A DNA stretch of 49,823 bases from Bacilli bacterium (GTDB lineage: Bacteria; Bacillota_I; Bacilli_A; RFN20; CAG-826), in assembly GCA_017470115.1 (NCBI GenBank), contig JAFUEZ010000012.1, positions 1 through 49,823 on the forward strand, written 5' to 3'. The position numbers and the translations under genes are program-made. The notes beneath the pieces were generated by a model. The model had not been told where the DNA came from. It ran no database searches and saw nothing but the letters and a program-made list of their open reading frames with translations. Numbering within the stretch: position 1 is the stretch's first letter; each line of letters opens with the position of its first letter. Positions 33,482-40,946 of the stretch are shown piece after piece.

Positions 33482-34077
33482 TGGAAAATTACTTTAAGAA
33501 AGCTAGTTTTATAAAGACTGTTGTCGCAAAAAAAGAAATTCCTTCTGATCGTAAGAAGGAAATTCTTTTTGTCGGCAAATCAAATGTTGGCAAATCAACT
33601 TTGATTAATTCTCTTGTTAACAATAAAAGATTAGCAAAAACTAGTTCTCATCCTGGACATACAAAATATTTAAATTATTATCTTGTTGAGGATAGATTTT
33701 ATTTAGTTGATTGTCCAGGATACGGATTTTCCGAAAGAAGAGGTAAAGACTACAAAATATATGCAGATTTAGTTGAAGATTATTTTGATAACAATGAATA
33801 TCTACAACTTGTTGTGTTTTTACTTGATTCAAGACATCTTCCAACAGATGATGACTACGATTTTTACCAATTTTTACTATCAACAAATTATAGTTTTATA
33901 ATTTGTATGACTAAATGCGATAAATTAAACATGTCCATGAAAGCAAAAATTAGTAAGAATCTTAAAGAAAAATTAGATATTAATAAAGATGAAGTAAAAG
34001 TCTTTTTAACATCTAAAGATGATATTAGATCAATAAGTTCCTTAAAAAACTATATTGAAACAGTATTGGAGGGATAA
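33481..34077 (+). CDS. engB: Ribosome biogenesis GTPase EngB (YsxC/YihA)
   Basis: The 198-residue GTPase of 50S assembly. Nucleotide motifs are visible in order: G1 VGKSNVGKST (near residues 31-40), G2 region SSHPGHTKYLNYY, G3 VDCPGYGFSERR, G4 MTKCDKL and G5 LTSKDD. The lon-ysxC order is the same as in Bacillus. It begins inside the lon stop codon, so the two are probably translationally coupled. Confidence 0.96.
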   Translation: MENYFKKASFIKTVVAKKEIPSDRKKEILFVGKSNVGKSTLINSLVNNKRLAKTSSHPGHTKYLNYYLVEDRFYLVDCPGYGFSERRGKDYKIYADLVEDYFDNNEYLQLVVFLLDSRHLPTDDDYDFYQFLLSTNYSFIICMTKCDKLNMSMKAKISKNLKEKLDINKDEVKVFLTSKDDIRSISSLKNYIETVLEG

Positions 34078-34080
34078 ATT

Positions 34081-36675
34081 ATGGCGCTTGATAAAAAATA
34101 TGATTTTAAAGCTGTAGAAGAAGGCAGATATAGCAAATGGAAAGCTGCCGGATATTTTACTGCTGGAGACAAGAGCAAACAAAAATTCTCGATGGTAATA
34201 CCTCCTCCTAATGTTACTGGAAAATTACATATTGGACACTCAATTGATAATACTATTCAAGACATTACTTGTAGATATAAAAAAGCGAAAGGATTCGATG
34301 TTTTATATCTTCCTGGTGTTGATCACGCAGGTATTGCAACACAAGCAAAAGTGGATGCTAAATTAGCTAGTGAAGGTAAGTCTAGATTTTCTATTGGTAG
34401 AGAAGCTTTCATGAAAGAAGCTTTTGATTGGAAAAATAAACATACTGACATTATTCATTCACAATGGGAAAAAATGGGCATAATGGTCGATTATTCTAGA
34501 GAAAGATTTACTCTTGATGAAGGATGTTCAAAAGCCGTTAATGAAGTATTTGTACGTCTTTATAACGAAGGTTTAATTTATCAAGGCGAAAGAATTGTTA
34601 ATTATGATCCAGTGATGAAAACAGCTTTAAGCAACATTGAAGTTGTATATAAAGAAGATGATGGCAAATTTTTCTATTTTAAATATCCTTATGCTGATGA
34701 TTCATCAAAGTTTTTAACCGTTGCAACAACTAGACCTGAAACCATGTTTGGTGATACTTGTGTTGTTGTTAACCCGAACGATGATAGATATAAAGATGTT
34801 GTTGGCAAATTTGTAATCAATCCAGCTAACCACGAAAAGATTCCAGTAATTGCTGATGAATATGTAGATATTACTTTTGGAACTGGAGCTATGAAATGTA
34901 CTCCAGCACATGATCCAAATGATTTCATTATCGGTAAAAAGTATAATCAAAAATTTATTGTTATCATGAATGTTGATGGAACAATGAAAGAAAATTGCGG
35001 CATATATGCTGGAATGGATAGAATTGAATGTAGAAATTTGCTTGTTTCTAACATTGAAAAAGAAGGAAACTTAATTAAAATTGAAGACTATAAACATCAA
35101 GTTGGTCATTCAGAAAGAAGTGATGCAGTTGTAGAACCAATACTTTCTAAACAATGGTTTATAAAGATGAAACCACTTGCTGAAAGAGTATTAGAGAACC
35201 AAAAGAATCCAGATACAAAAGTTAATTTTTATCCAGCTAGATTTGAGAATGTATTAATTCAATGGATGTCAAATTGTGATGATTGGTGTATTTCTAGACA
35301 ACTTTGGTGGGGTCACAGAATACCAGTTTACTACCATAAAACTACTAAAAAACTACTAGTAAGCGCCGAAAAACCAAAAGATATTGAAAATTGGACTCAA
35401 GATGAAGATGTTTTAGATACATGGTTCTCATCAGCACTTTGGCCATTTGAAACAATGGGCTGGCCTGATGAAAGCAGCGATGATTTTAAGAGATATTATC
35501 CAAATGATGTTATGGTTACTGGTTATGACATTATTTTCTTCTGGGTTGCACGTATGGTTTTCCAAGGTTTGCATTTCACAAATAAAGCCCCATTTAAGGA
35601 TGTTGTGATTCACGGAATTGTTAGAGATTCGCAAGGAAGAAAAATGTCCAAATCATTAGGAAATGGTATCGATCCAATTGACGTTATCAATACTTATGGT
35701 GTTGATAGCTTGAGATATTTCTTAGCGACAACAGCTTCACCTGGTCAAGATATGAGATATAGTGAAGAAAAAGTTAAATCAAGTAATAATTACTTAAATA
35801 AAATTTGGAATAGCGCACGTTTTATTTTGATGAATATTCCTGAAAATTATGAGTTTAAGAGTGTCGATTTAAATAAATTAGAAGCTGTTGATAAAAACAT
35901 TCTCACAAAGCTTGAAAGGACCATCGAAAAAGTAACTAAGGCAATGGATGCATATGATTATGGAGTTGCAAGTAGTGTTTTATACAACTTTGTTTATGAT
36001 GATTTCTGTTCAAATTATCTTGAGATGACAAAAGTGACCTTAAAAAATGAAAACGCATATAAAGAAGGTACTTATTTCACATTAATTAAGACATTGAAAG
36101 CAGTTTTAATGATGATTTATCCTTTCTCACCATTTATTGCTGAAGAAATCTATCTTAATTTGCCACAACATTTAGATTCAATTATGCTTGAAAGTTATCC
36201 TGAATATGAAAATAATCTTCTTTTTGAGGATGATGAGTCTAGAGTAAATACAATTTACGAGTTAATTGAAGGAATTAGACAATATAAGGTTCAAAATGAT
36301 TTAGCGCCTAACGCAGCTTTAGATTTGGCAATAAATTCAGATCTTAAATTAGATGATTTATATCAATATTTATCACGTTTTGCATTTGCAAAATCATTAA
36401 CCGAAACAAAAGAGGAAGTAAAAGGAGCAACAGCTATTATACTTCCAAAAGTATCTTTGTATATCGTTGATGGTATTGATAAAGAAGAACTCAAAAATAA
36501 AATTTTAAAAGAAATTGAAGTACTCAAAAACGAGATAAAACGTAGTGAAGGTATGCTTAATAACAAGAATTTCTTAGAGAAAGCACCTGAAGCTAAAATT
36601 AATGTTGAGAAAGAAAAATATCAAAATTTTAAACTAAAATTGCAACAATTGGACGAAAAATTGAAAAATTTGTAA
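34081..36675 (+). CDS. valS: Valine-tRNA ligase
   Basis: An 864-residue class I synthetase. HIGH is exact (50-53, in PPPNVTGKLHIGHS) and KMSKS is at 521-525. The editing domain lies around residues 185-300 (TTRPETMFGDTCVVV). The C-terminal coiled-coil arm is typical of ValRS (DKEELKNKILKEIEVLKNEI to the end). A ribosome binding site GGAGGG lies before the ATG, three bases after engB. No T-box precedes it here, unlike ileS and pheST. Confidence 0.97.
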   Translation: MALDKKYDFKAVEEGRYSKWKAAGYFTAGDKSKQKFSMVIPPPNVTGKLHIGHSIDNTIQDITCRYKKAKGFDVLYLPGVDHAGIATQAKVDAKLASEGKSRFSIGREAFMKEAFDWKNKHTDIIHSQWEKMGIMVDYSRERFTLDEGCSKAVNEVFVRLYNEGLIYQGERIVNYDPVMKTALSNIEVVYKEDDGKFFYFKYPYADDSSKFLTVATTRPETMFGDTCVVVNPNDDRYKDVVGKFVINPANHEKIPVIADEYVDITFGTGAMKCTPAHDPNDFIIGKKYNQKFIVIMNVDGTMKENCGIYAGMDRIECRNLLVSNIEKEGNLIKIEDYKHQVGHSERSDAVVEPILSKQWFIKMKPLAERVLENQKNPDTKVNFYPARFENVLIQWMSNCDDWCISRQLWWGHRIPVYYHKTTKKLLVSAEKPKDIENWTQDEDVLDTWFSSALWPFETMGWPDESSDDFKRYYPNDVMVTGYDIIFFWVARMVFQGLHFTNKAPFKDVVIHGIVRDSQGRKMSKSLGNGIDPIDVINTYGVDSLRYFLATTASPGQDMRYSEEKVKSSNNYLNKIWNSARFILMNIPENYEFKSVDLNKLEAVDKNILTKLERTIEKVTKAMDAYDYGVASSVLYNFVYDDFCSNYLEMTKVTLKNENAYKEGTYFTLIKTLKAVLMMIYPFSPFIAEEIYLNLPQHLDSIMLESYPEYENNLLFEDDESRVNTIYELIEGIRQYKVQNDLAPNAALDLAINSDLKLDDLYQYLSRFAFAKSLTETKEEVKGATAIILPKVSLYIVDGIDKEELKNKILKEIEVLKNEIKRSEGMLNNKNFLEKAPEAKINVEKEKYQNFKLKLQQLDEKLKNL

Positions 36676-36731
36676 AAAGTTCGGAAAAAAACCACTTTCA
36701 AATACATTGTATTAGTGAAGGGAGGTTTTTT

Positions 36732-36914
36732 ATGGATAAAGTTCCTTTAACAGAATATGAGTTAGAAAATACTCGACCTGGTGAAGCTATCACTTTAGCT
36801 GGTGTAATGGCAATTTTAGTAACTGCCATTGTAGTAGTTGTTGTTTGGAAACTATATTCCACAAGTGATGGATCCGTAACTTTACCGGGTGGTTATAAGT
36901 TCGTTCGGAGTTAA
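36732..36914 (+). CDS. 60-residue single-pass membrane peptide, unassigned
   Basis: The product has an acidic N terminus (MDKVPLTEYELENTRPGEA), one very hydrophobic Val/Ile/Ala helix (about residues 20-40) and a short C-terminal segment ending LPGGYKFVRS. A strong ribosome binding site, GGGAGG, precedes the ATG. The predicted promoter (TTCGGA 36680, TACATT 36703-36708) is weak. I recognise no family. The charged head, helix and glycine-containing tail could fit a small regulatory membrane peptide or a secreted peptide; no partner transporter or modifying gene is nearby. Confidence 0.75.
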   Translation: MDKVPLTEYELENTRPGEAITLAGVMAILVTAIVVVVVWKLYSTSDGSVTLPGGYKFVRS

Positions 36915-36938
36915 TTTTGTGATTAAATGAACTTCATA

Positions 36939-36967
36939 TTGACGCTGTATCATTTTAATGATAAAAT
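36939..36967 (+). promoter_or_regulatory. Promoter of the rplU-prp-rpmA operon
   Basis: TTGACG (36939-36944) and TAAAAT (36962-36967) have a 17-base spacer, and TGA directly before the -10 makes it an extended -10. This is one of the best consensus promoters in the window. Start would be near 36974. Confidence 0.75.
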
Positions 36968-36973
36968 CATTCA

Positions 36974-37074
36974 CGTTGTAACCTCATTTTGTTACAACCG
37001 CATTAAAAAGGCCCCTAAATTTCTTTATTGAAATGCCTTAAAAGCGAGTACTTGATAAAAATAGGAGGGCATAT
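36974..37074 (+). ncRNA. Structured 5' leader of rplU (candidate L21 leader)
   Basis: About 100 bases of leader begin with a perfect 8-bp hairpin, GTTGTAAC (36975-36982) with GTTACAAC (36991-36998). A second possible stem pairs AAGGC (37008-37012) with GCCTT (37035-37039). Bacilli commonly carry an autoregulatory L21 leader before rplU, so ribosomal protein feedback is the expected role. I cannot confirm a match to the known consensus by eye. Confidence 0.5.
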
Positions 37075-37383
37075 ATGTACGCTATAATTTTAACTGGCGG
37101 TAAACAACTTAGAGTCGAAGTTGGTCAAAAGATATTTGTTGAAAAATTAGATGTCGAAGCAGGCCAAGAATACACTTTTACCGATGTACTTTTAATCGGC
37201 GATAAGAAAGTTACTACAGGCAAACCAACAATTGCTGGTGCTACTGTCGTTGCTAAGGTTGAAAAGCAAGGCTTAGGTAAGAAAATTCATGGTTTCAAAT
37301 ACAAAGCCAAGAATAACTACCGTAGAAGATATGGTCACAGACAACCATATACATGCTTAACAGTCACAAGCATTAACGCATAA
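37075..37383 (+). CDS. rplU: 50S ribosomal protein L21
   Basis: The 102-residue protein matches L21 throughout. It starts [26 protein letters not shown], has VLLIGD, and ends in the basic rRNA-binding segment [21 protein letters not shown] (near residues 73-93) before [21 protein letters not shown] is well placed. It heads the conserved rplU-prp-rpmA gene trio and is preceded by a structured leader. Confidence 0.98.
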   Translation: MYAIILTGGKQLRVEVGQKIFVEKLDVEAGQEYTFTDVLLIGDKKVTTGKPTIAGATVVAKVEKQGLGKKIHGFKYKAKNNYRRRYGHRQPYTCLTVTSINA

Positions 37384-37385
37384 GA

Positions 37386-37691
37386 ATGATTGAAATTAAT
37401 TATTCAAAAAAAGATGATCAAATTTGCATGATTGAATCGAAAGGTCACGCAAATTATGATGAACAAGGAAAAGATATAGTTTGCAGCGCTGTTTCTGCGA
37501 TTATAGTCGGAGGTTTTAATGCTTTACTTGATGAAGAAGCTCTTGACTTAACTGTTGAAAAAGGTTATGCAAAATGTGTTGTTAAAGATGAAATCTCAGA
37601 ACATGATCAAAATGTTCTCGATACAATCTTAATTCAACTTATGACTATTGAAAGATCTTATCCTGAATTCGTCAAAATCTTAGAAAAATAA
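37386..37691 (+). CDS. prp: Ribosomal-processing cysteine protease Prp
   Basis: The 101-residue YsxB-family protease trims the N-terminal extension of ribosomal protein L27. The catalytic pair is His21 ([13 protein letters not shown]) and Cys33 (VCSAVSA), with the family's 12-residue spacing. It lies between rplU and rpmA, two bases after rplU. The L27 encoded next carries the matching cleavage sequence. Confidence 0.95.
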   Translation: MIEINYSKKDDQICMIESKGHANYDEQGKDIVCSAVSAIIVGGFNALLDEEALDLTVEKGYAKCVVKDEISEHDQNVLDTILIQLMTIERSYPEFVKILEK

Positions 37692-37707
37692 GAAAGGATA
37701 CGGAAAT

Positions 37708-38001
37708 ATGGAATTCAAATTTATACTTGATTTACAACTCTTCGCTTCCCATAAAGGTGTCGGTAGTACTAAGAACGGCCGTGATAGTGCTGGACGTAGA
37801 TTAGGTGCCAAGAGAAGTGATGGCCAATTCTGTAAAGCAGGTGCAATTATTTATAGACAACGTGGAACAAGAATCTATCCTGGTGTTAACACCAAAAAGG
37901 GTGGAGACGATACAATTTTTGCTACAGTCGCTGGTATTGTTAAATACGAGAGAGTTGGCAGAAATAGAAAACGTGTAAGCGTTTATCCTGTTGCTGAATA
38001 A
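37708..38001 (+). CDS. rpmA: 50S ribosomal protein L27 with Prp-cleaved N-terminal extension
   Basis: The 97-residue precursor starts [19 protein letters not shown]. In Bacillota the sequence LQ-F-F before Ala-Ser/His is cut by Prp, here predicted between Phe12 and Ala13, exposing the N terminus that reaches the peptidyl transferase centre. The rest is standard L27 ([34 protein letters not shown]). RBS AAAGGAT precedes the ATG, and a strong terminator follows. Confidence 0.97.
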   Translation: MEFKFILDLQLFASHKGVGSTKNGRDSAGRRLGAKRSDGQFCKAGAIIYRQRGTRIYPGVNTKKGGDDTIFATVAGIVKYERVGRNRKRVSVYPVAE

Positions 38002-38008
38002 ATTATTT

Positions 38009-38042
38009 AACCATCTGCTTTACGTAGATGGTTTTCTTTTAA
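38009..38042 (+). terminator. Rho-independent terminator after rpmA
   Basis: A 10-bp stem, AACCATCTGC (38009-38018) with GTAGATGGTT (38024-38033, one G-T pair), encloses TTTAC and is followed by CTTTT. It lies between rpmA and obgE, which usually are co-transcribed or adjacent; it may attenuate rather than fully end transcription. Confidence 0.85.
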
Positions 38043-38052
38043 GAAAATAATT

Positions 38053-39321
38053 ATGTTTATTGATCGTACTATTATTGAAGTTAGAAGTGGAAAAGGTGGA
38101 GATGGCTCTATCGCTTTTAGGCATGAAAAAAATGTTCCTAAGGGCGGTCCAAGTGGTGGAAATGGAGGTAGAGGTGGCTCTATCTATTTAAGAGCATCTA
38201 AAAGCACAACAACACTTGTAAATTACCGTCATTCTCGTGTTTTTATCGCTGATGATGGTGAAAAAGGTGATATCAAATTAATGTATGGTAGAGGGGCAAA
38301 AGATGTCTATATCGATTTGCCAATTGGAACTGTTGTTTTCTTAGAAGAAAACCATCAATTTCTTTGTGATTTAACAGAAGAAGGCCAAACATTTTTAGTT
38401 GCCAAAGGTGGAAGAGGCGGAAGAGGAAATGCTGCTTTTAAAAACGCTAGAATAAAAGCTCCTAAAATCGCTGAAAATGGTCTTCCAGGTGAAAGAAAAA
38501 GATTAATTTTAGAGTTAAAATTACTTGCTGATGTCGGAATCATTGGTCTTCCAAGTGTAGGGAAATCAACTTTTATAAGTTGCGTTACAAATTGTGATGC
38601 AGAAATTGGAGATTATGATTTTACGACAATAGTGCCAAATTTAGGTGTTGCTAAAATTGAAGATGAATCATTTGTTTTAGCTGATATGCCTGGATTAATT
38701 GAAGGAGCACATTTAGGAAAAGGTTTAGGGTTGATGTTTTTACGTCATATTGAAAGATGTAGGGTTTTAATTCATATGATTGATATGAGCGGAGAACGTG
38801 ATCCTTATGAAGATTATTTAACCATTAGAAAAGAACTTGATGCCTATGGCATGCATCTTTCTGATAGACCTGAAATTATTGTTGCATCCAAGATGGATGA
38901 AGAAGGTGCTGAGGAACGTTTAGCAGAATTCAAAGCTAAAATTGGCGATGATAAAGATATAATTCCTATTTCATCAATAGCTGAACAAAACTTAAACCAA
39001 GTTCTTTACAGATGTGTAGATTTACTCAAAACTGCACCAACATTTAGTGTTTTTGAAGAAAAAGATCAAGAAAAAGTCTATGACCTTAATGAAGAAGCTG
39101 AAATCTTTGAAATTGTTAAAGTCAAAGACCATATTTATGAGATTAAAGGTGACAGAGTCGAAAGAACTTATAACCTTATTAATATTTCAACAGATGAAGG
39201 AATGATGAGGTTAATTACTTACCTTAACAAGATAGGTGTCGACAAAAAATTGCACGAGATTGGAGCCAAAGATGGCGATACAGTTAGATTGTGTGATTTT
39301 GAGTTCGATTATTTTGAATAA
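38053..39321 (+). CDS. obgE: GTPase ObgE/CgtA
   Basis: The 422-residue GTPase is involved in 50S assembly and the stringent response. The glycine-rich Obg fold (residues 1-157) includes PKGGPSGGNGGRGG and AKGGRGGRGNA. The G domain follows with G1 GLPSVGKST, G2 TTIVPNLG, G3 DMPGLIEGAHLGKGLG and G4 SKMD. The C-terminal OCT domain spans about 345-422. The ATG at 38053 has no clear ribosome binding site beyond AAGAAAA. Adjacent to the rplU-rpmA operon as in most bacteria. Confidence 0.96.
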   Translation: MFIDRTIIEVRSGKGGDGSIAFRHEKNVPKGGPSGGNGGRGGSIYLRASKSTTTLVNYRHSRVFIADDGEKGDIKLMYGRGAKDVYIDLPIGTVVFLEENHQFLCDLTEEGQTFLVAKGGRGGRGNAAFKNARIKAPKIAENGLPGERKRLILELKLLADVGIIGLPSVGKSTFISCVTNCDAEIGDYDFTTIVPNLGVAKIEDESFVLADMPGLIEGAHLGKGLGLMFLRHIERCRVLIHMIDMSGERDPYEDYLTIRKELDAYGMHLSDRPEIIVASKMDEEGAEERLAEFKAKIGDDKDIIPISSIAEQNLNQVLYRCVDLLKTAPTFSVFEEKDQEKVYDLNEEAEIFEIVKVKDHIYEIKGDRVERTYNLINISTDEGMMRLITYLNKIGVDKKLHEIGAKDGDTVRLCDFEFDYFE

Positions 39322-39338
39322 TTTATCCAAAAATAAGG

Positions 39339-39890
39339 TTGATTAAATATATAGTTGGAAAAATCGTAGAAATTGTTCATAATACGATAATTTTAGAAAC
39401 ACAAAGCGGAATTGCTTTTGAAATAAATATTTTAAATAAAGAAAAATACATTAAAAATGAGACGATGAAAGTCTATTGTTTTCTTTATACTTTTGAAGAA
39501 AAAAATACATTATTTGGTTTTGCAGATAAAAATGAATGCGAAATATTTTCTCTATTAAATAGTGTTAGTGGAATTGGGCCTAAAACCGCTTTACAAATAA
39601 TGAAAAATGTCGATATTAATCTACTTATTTCATATATTTCAAATAATAGAATTGATGATTTAGCAAAAATAAATGGTATAGGAAATAAAGCTGAAAAAAT
39701 CTGTATTGAATTAAAAAATAGAGTTAAAAAATACACTATTTCCAAGATTAAATATGAAGAAGTTTATCAGATTTTAGTTGGCTTAAATTATAAGTCATCT
39801 TTAATTTTTGAAACGCTAAAAAAATTGCCTGATGGCTTAGATGATGAAGAAGCACTAAAAATTTCAATTAGGGAGCTTGCAAATGGGTAA
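39339..39890 (+). CDS. ruvA: Holliday junction DNA helicase subunit RuvA
   Basis: The 183-residue junction-binding protein has an N-terminal OB domain (IKYIVGKIVEIVHNTIILET) and paired helix-hairpin-helix motifs (LLNSVSGIGPKTALQIM and LAKINGIGNKAEKICIELK). A small C-terminal domain III contacts RuvB. There is no ATG at the 5' end: family N termini begin at this point with M-I-x-Y-I, here encoded TTG-ATT-AAA. AAGG directly abuts the TTG, so the start is a TTG or possibly the following ATT. It overlaps ruvB. Confidence 0.93.
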   Translation: MIKYIVGKIVEIVHNTIILETQSGIAFEINILNKEKYIKNETMKVYCFLYTFEEKNTLFGFADKNECEIFSLLNSVSGIGPKTALQIMKNVDINLLISYISNNRIDDLAKINGIGNKAEKICIELKNRVKKYTISKIKYEEVYQILVGLNYKSSLIFETLKKLPDGLDDEEALKISIRELANG

Positions 39891-40842
39891 TTCAGTTAAT
39901 TTAAGACCATCAACATTTGATGAGTTTTTTGGTCAAGAGCAAATTGTAAAAGAATTAAAAGTTTATATTTATAGTGCAATCAAAAGAGAAGATGTTCTCG
40001 ATCATATGCTATTTTTTGGTCCTTCTGGCACCGGAAAGACAACACTAGCGATGATTTTAGCCAATGAACTTCATCGAAGAATAAGAACTATAAATGCACC
40101 AATGATAGAGTCGATTCAAGATTTAGTAGAAATACTTGCAACACTTCAAGAAGGAGATATTTTATTTATCGATGAAATTCATCGTCTAGACAAAAAGATT
40201 GAAGAAGTTCTTTATTCGGCGATGGAAGATTTTAAACTTGCTTTGCCTTATAAAAGCGGAGAAAAAGTAAAAATTGTAATGGTTAGTTTGCCTAAATTTA
40301 CTTTAATTGGTGCAACTACACTTGATGGATTATTAGCGACTCCATTAAGAGAAAGATTCGGGATTAAATTTCATTTTTCAAATTATTCTTTAGATGAAAT
40401 TTCTCTCATTGTTAAGCAAAATATGCAAAAAATAGGACTAGAATTTTCTAATGAAATTTTATACAGAGAATTAGGCTCGAGAACTAAATTAAATCCACGC
40501 ATTACAAATAATTTAGTAAAGAGACTTTATGATTATGCAATATTTAATGATCTAGAAATCATCGATTCAAAAACCCTTCAAAATTTCTTTGAATTTATGA
40601 AAATTGATGTTTATGGGATTAATGAATTAGATAAAAAAATAATTAAAACAATGTATGAAAAATTCGGAGAGTCACCTGTTAGTTTGGAATCTTTAGCGAC
40701 AATAATGAATGAAAGTATTTCAAATTTAAAAGAAGTTAGCGAACCTTTTTTGGTATCAATTGGCTTCATTAGTAGAACACGAAGAGGAAGAACCTTAACA
40801 AAATTAGGCAAAACATTCTACTGGAGCAACATAAATAAGTAG
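39883..40842 (+). CDS. ruvB: Holliday junction branch-migration ATPase RuvB
   Basis: A 319-residue AAA+ motor. It begins near the conserved LRPSTFDEFFGQE segment, then Walker A FFGPSGTGKTTLA, Walker B ILFIDEIHRL, sensor segment LIGATTLDGLLATPLRERFGI, and ends in a winged helix (FISRTRRGRTLTKLGKTFYW). The frame is open from a TTG at 39877; GGAG (39872-39875) fits the ATG at 39883. It is slightly short at the N terminus compared with the usual 330-340 residues. It overlaps ruvA by eight bases. Confidence 0.96.
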   Translation: MGNSVNLRPSTFDEFFGQEQIVKELKVYIYSAIKREDVLDHMLFFGPSGTGKTTLAMILANELHRRIRTINAPMIESIQDLVEILATLQEGDILFIDEIHRLDKKIEEVLYSAMEDFKLALPYKSGEKVKIVMVSLPKFTLIGATTLDGLLATPLRERFGIKFHFSNYSLDEISLIVKQNMQKIGLEFSNEILYRELGSRTKLNPRITNNLVKRLYDYAIFNDLEIIDSKTLQNFFEFMKIDVYGINELDKKIIKTMYEKFGESPVSLESLATIMNESISNLKEVSEPFLVSIGFISRTRRGRTLTKLGKTFYWSNINK

Positions 40843-40870
40843 TAAACTTATTTACACTTTAAAATTAAAA

Positions 40871-40899
40871 TTGTTTTTTATGCGTGTATGTAGTATCAT
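40871..40899 (+). promoter_or_regulatory. Promoter of secDF
   Basis: TTGTTT (40871-40876) and TATCAT (40894-40899) are separated by 17 bases, with transcription starting near 40906. Confidence 0.5.
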
Positions 40900-40909
40900 T
40901 TTATGGATA

Positions 40910-40929
40910 TTTATAAATTAATTTATAAA
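40910..40929 (+). repeat. Perfect 20-bp palindrome in the secDF leader
   Basis: The two halves TTTATAAATT and AATTTATAAA are exact reverse complements with no spacer. The palindrome lies just after the predicted start of transcription and two bases before the ribosome binding site GAGGT (40932-40936). It could be an operator, or in RNA only a weak AU hairpin. Confidence 0.6.
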
Positions 40930-40946
40930 CTGAGGTAAATATAGAT

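Noticed and set aside
40833-40853. AAATAAGT/ACTTATTT hairpin at the ruvB stop as terminator
   Set aside because: The eight-base AT-rich stem is not followed by a T run; not called as a terminator.
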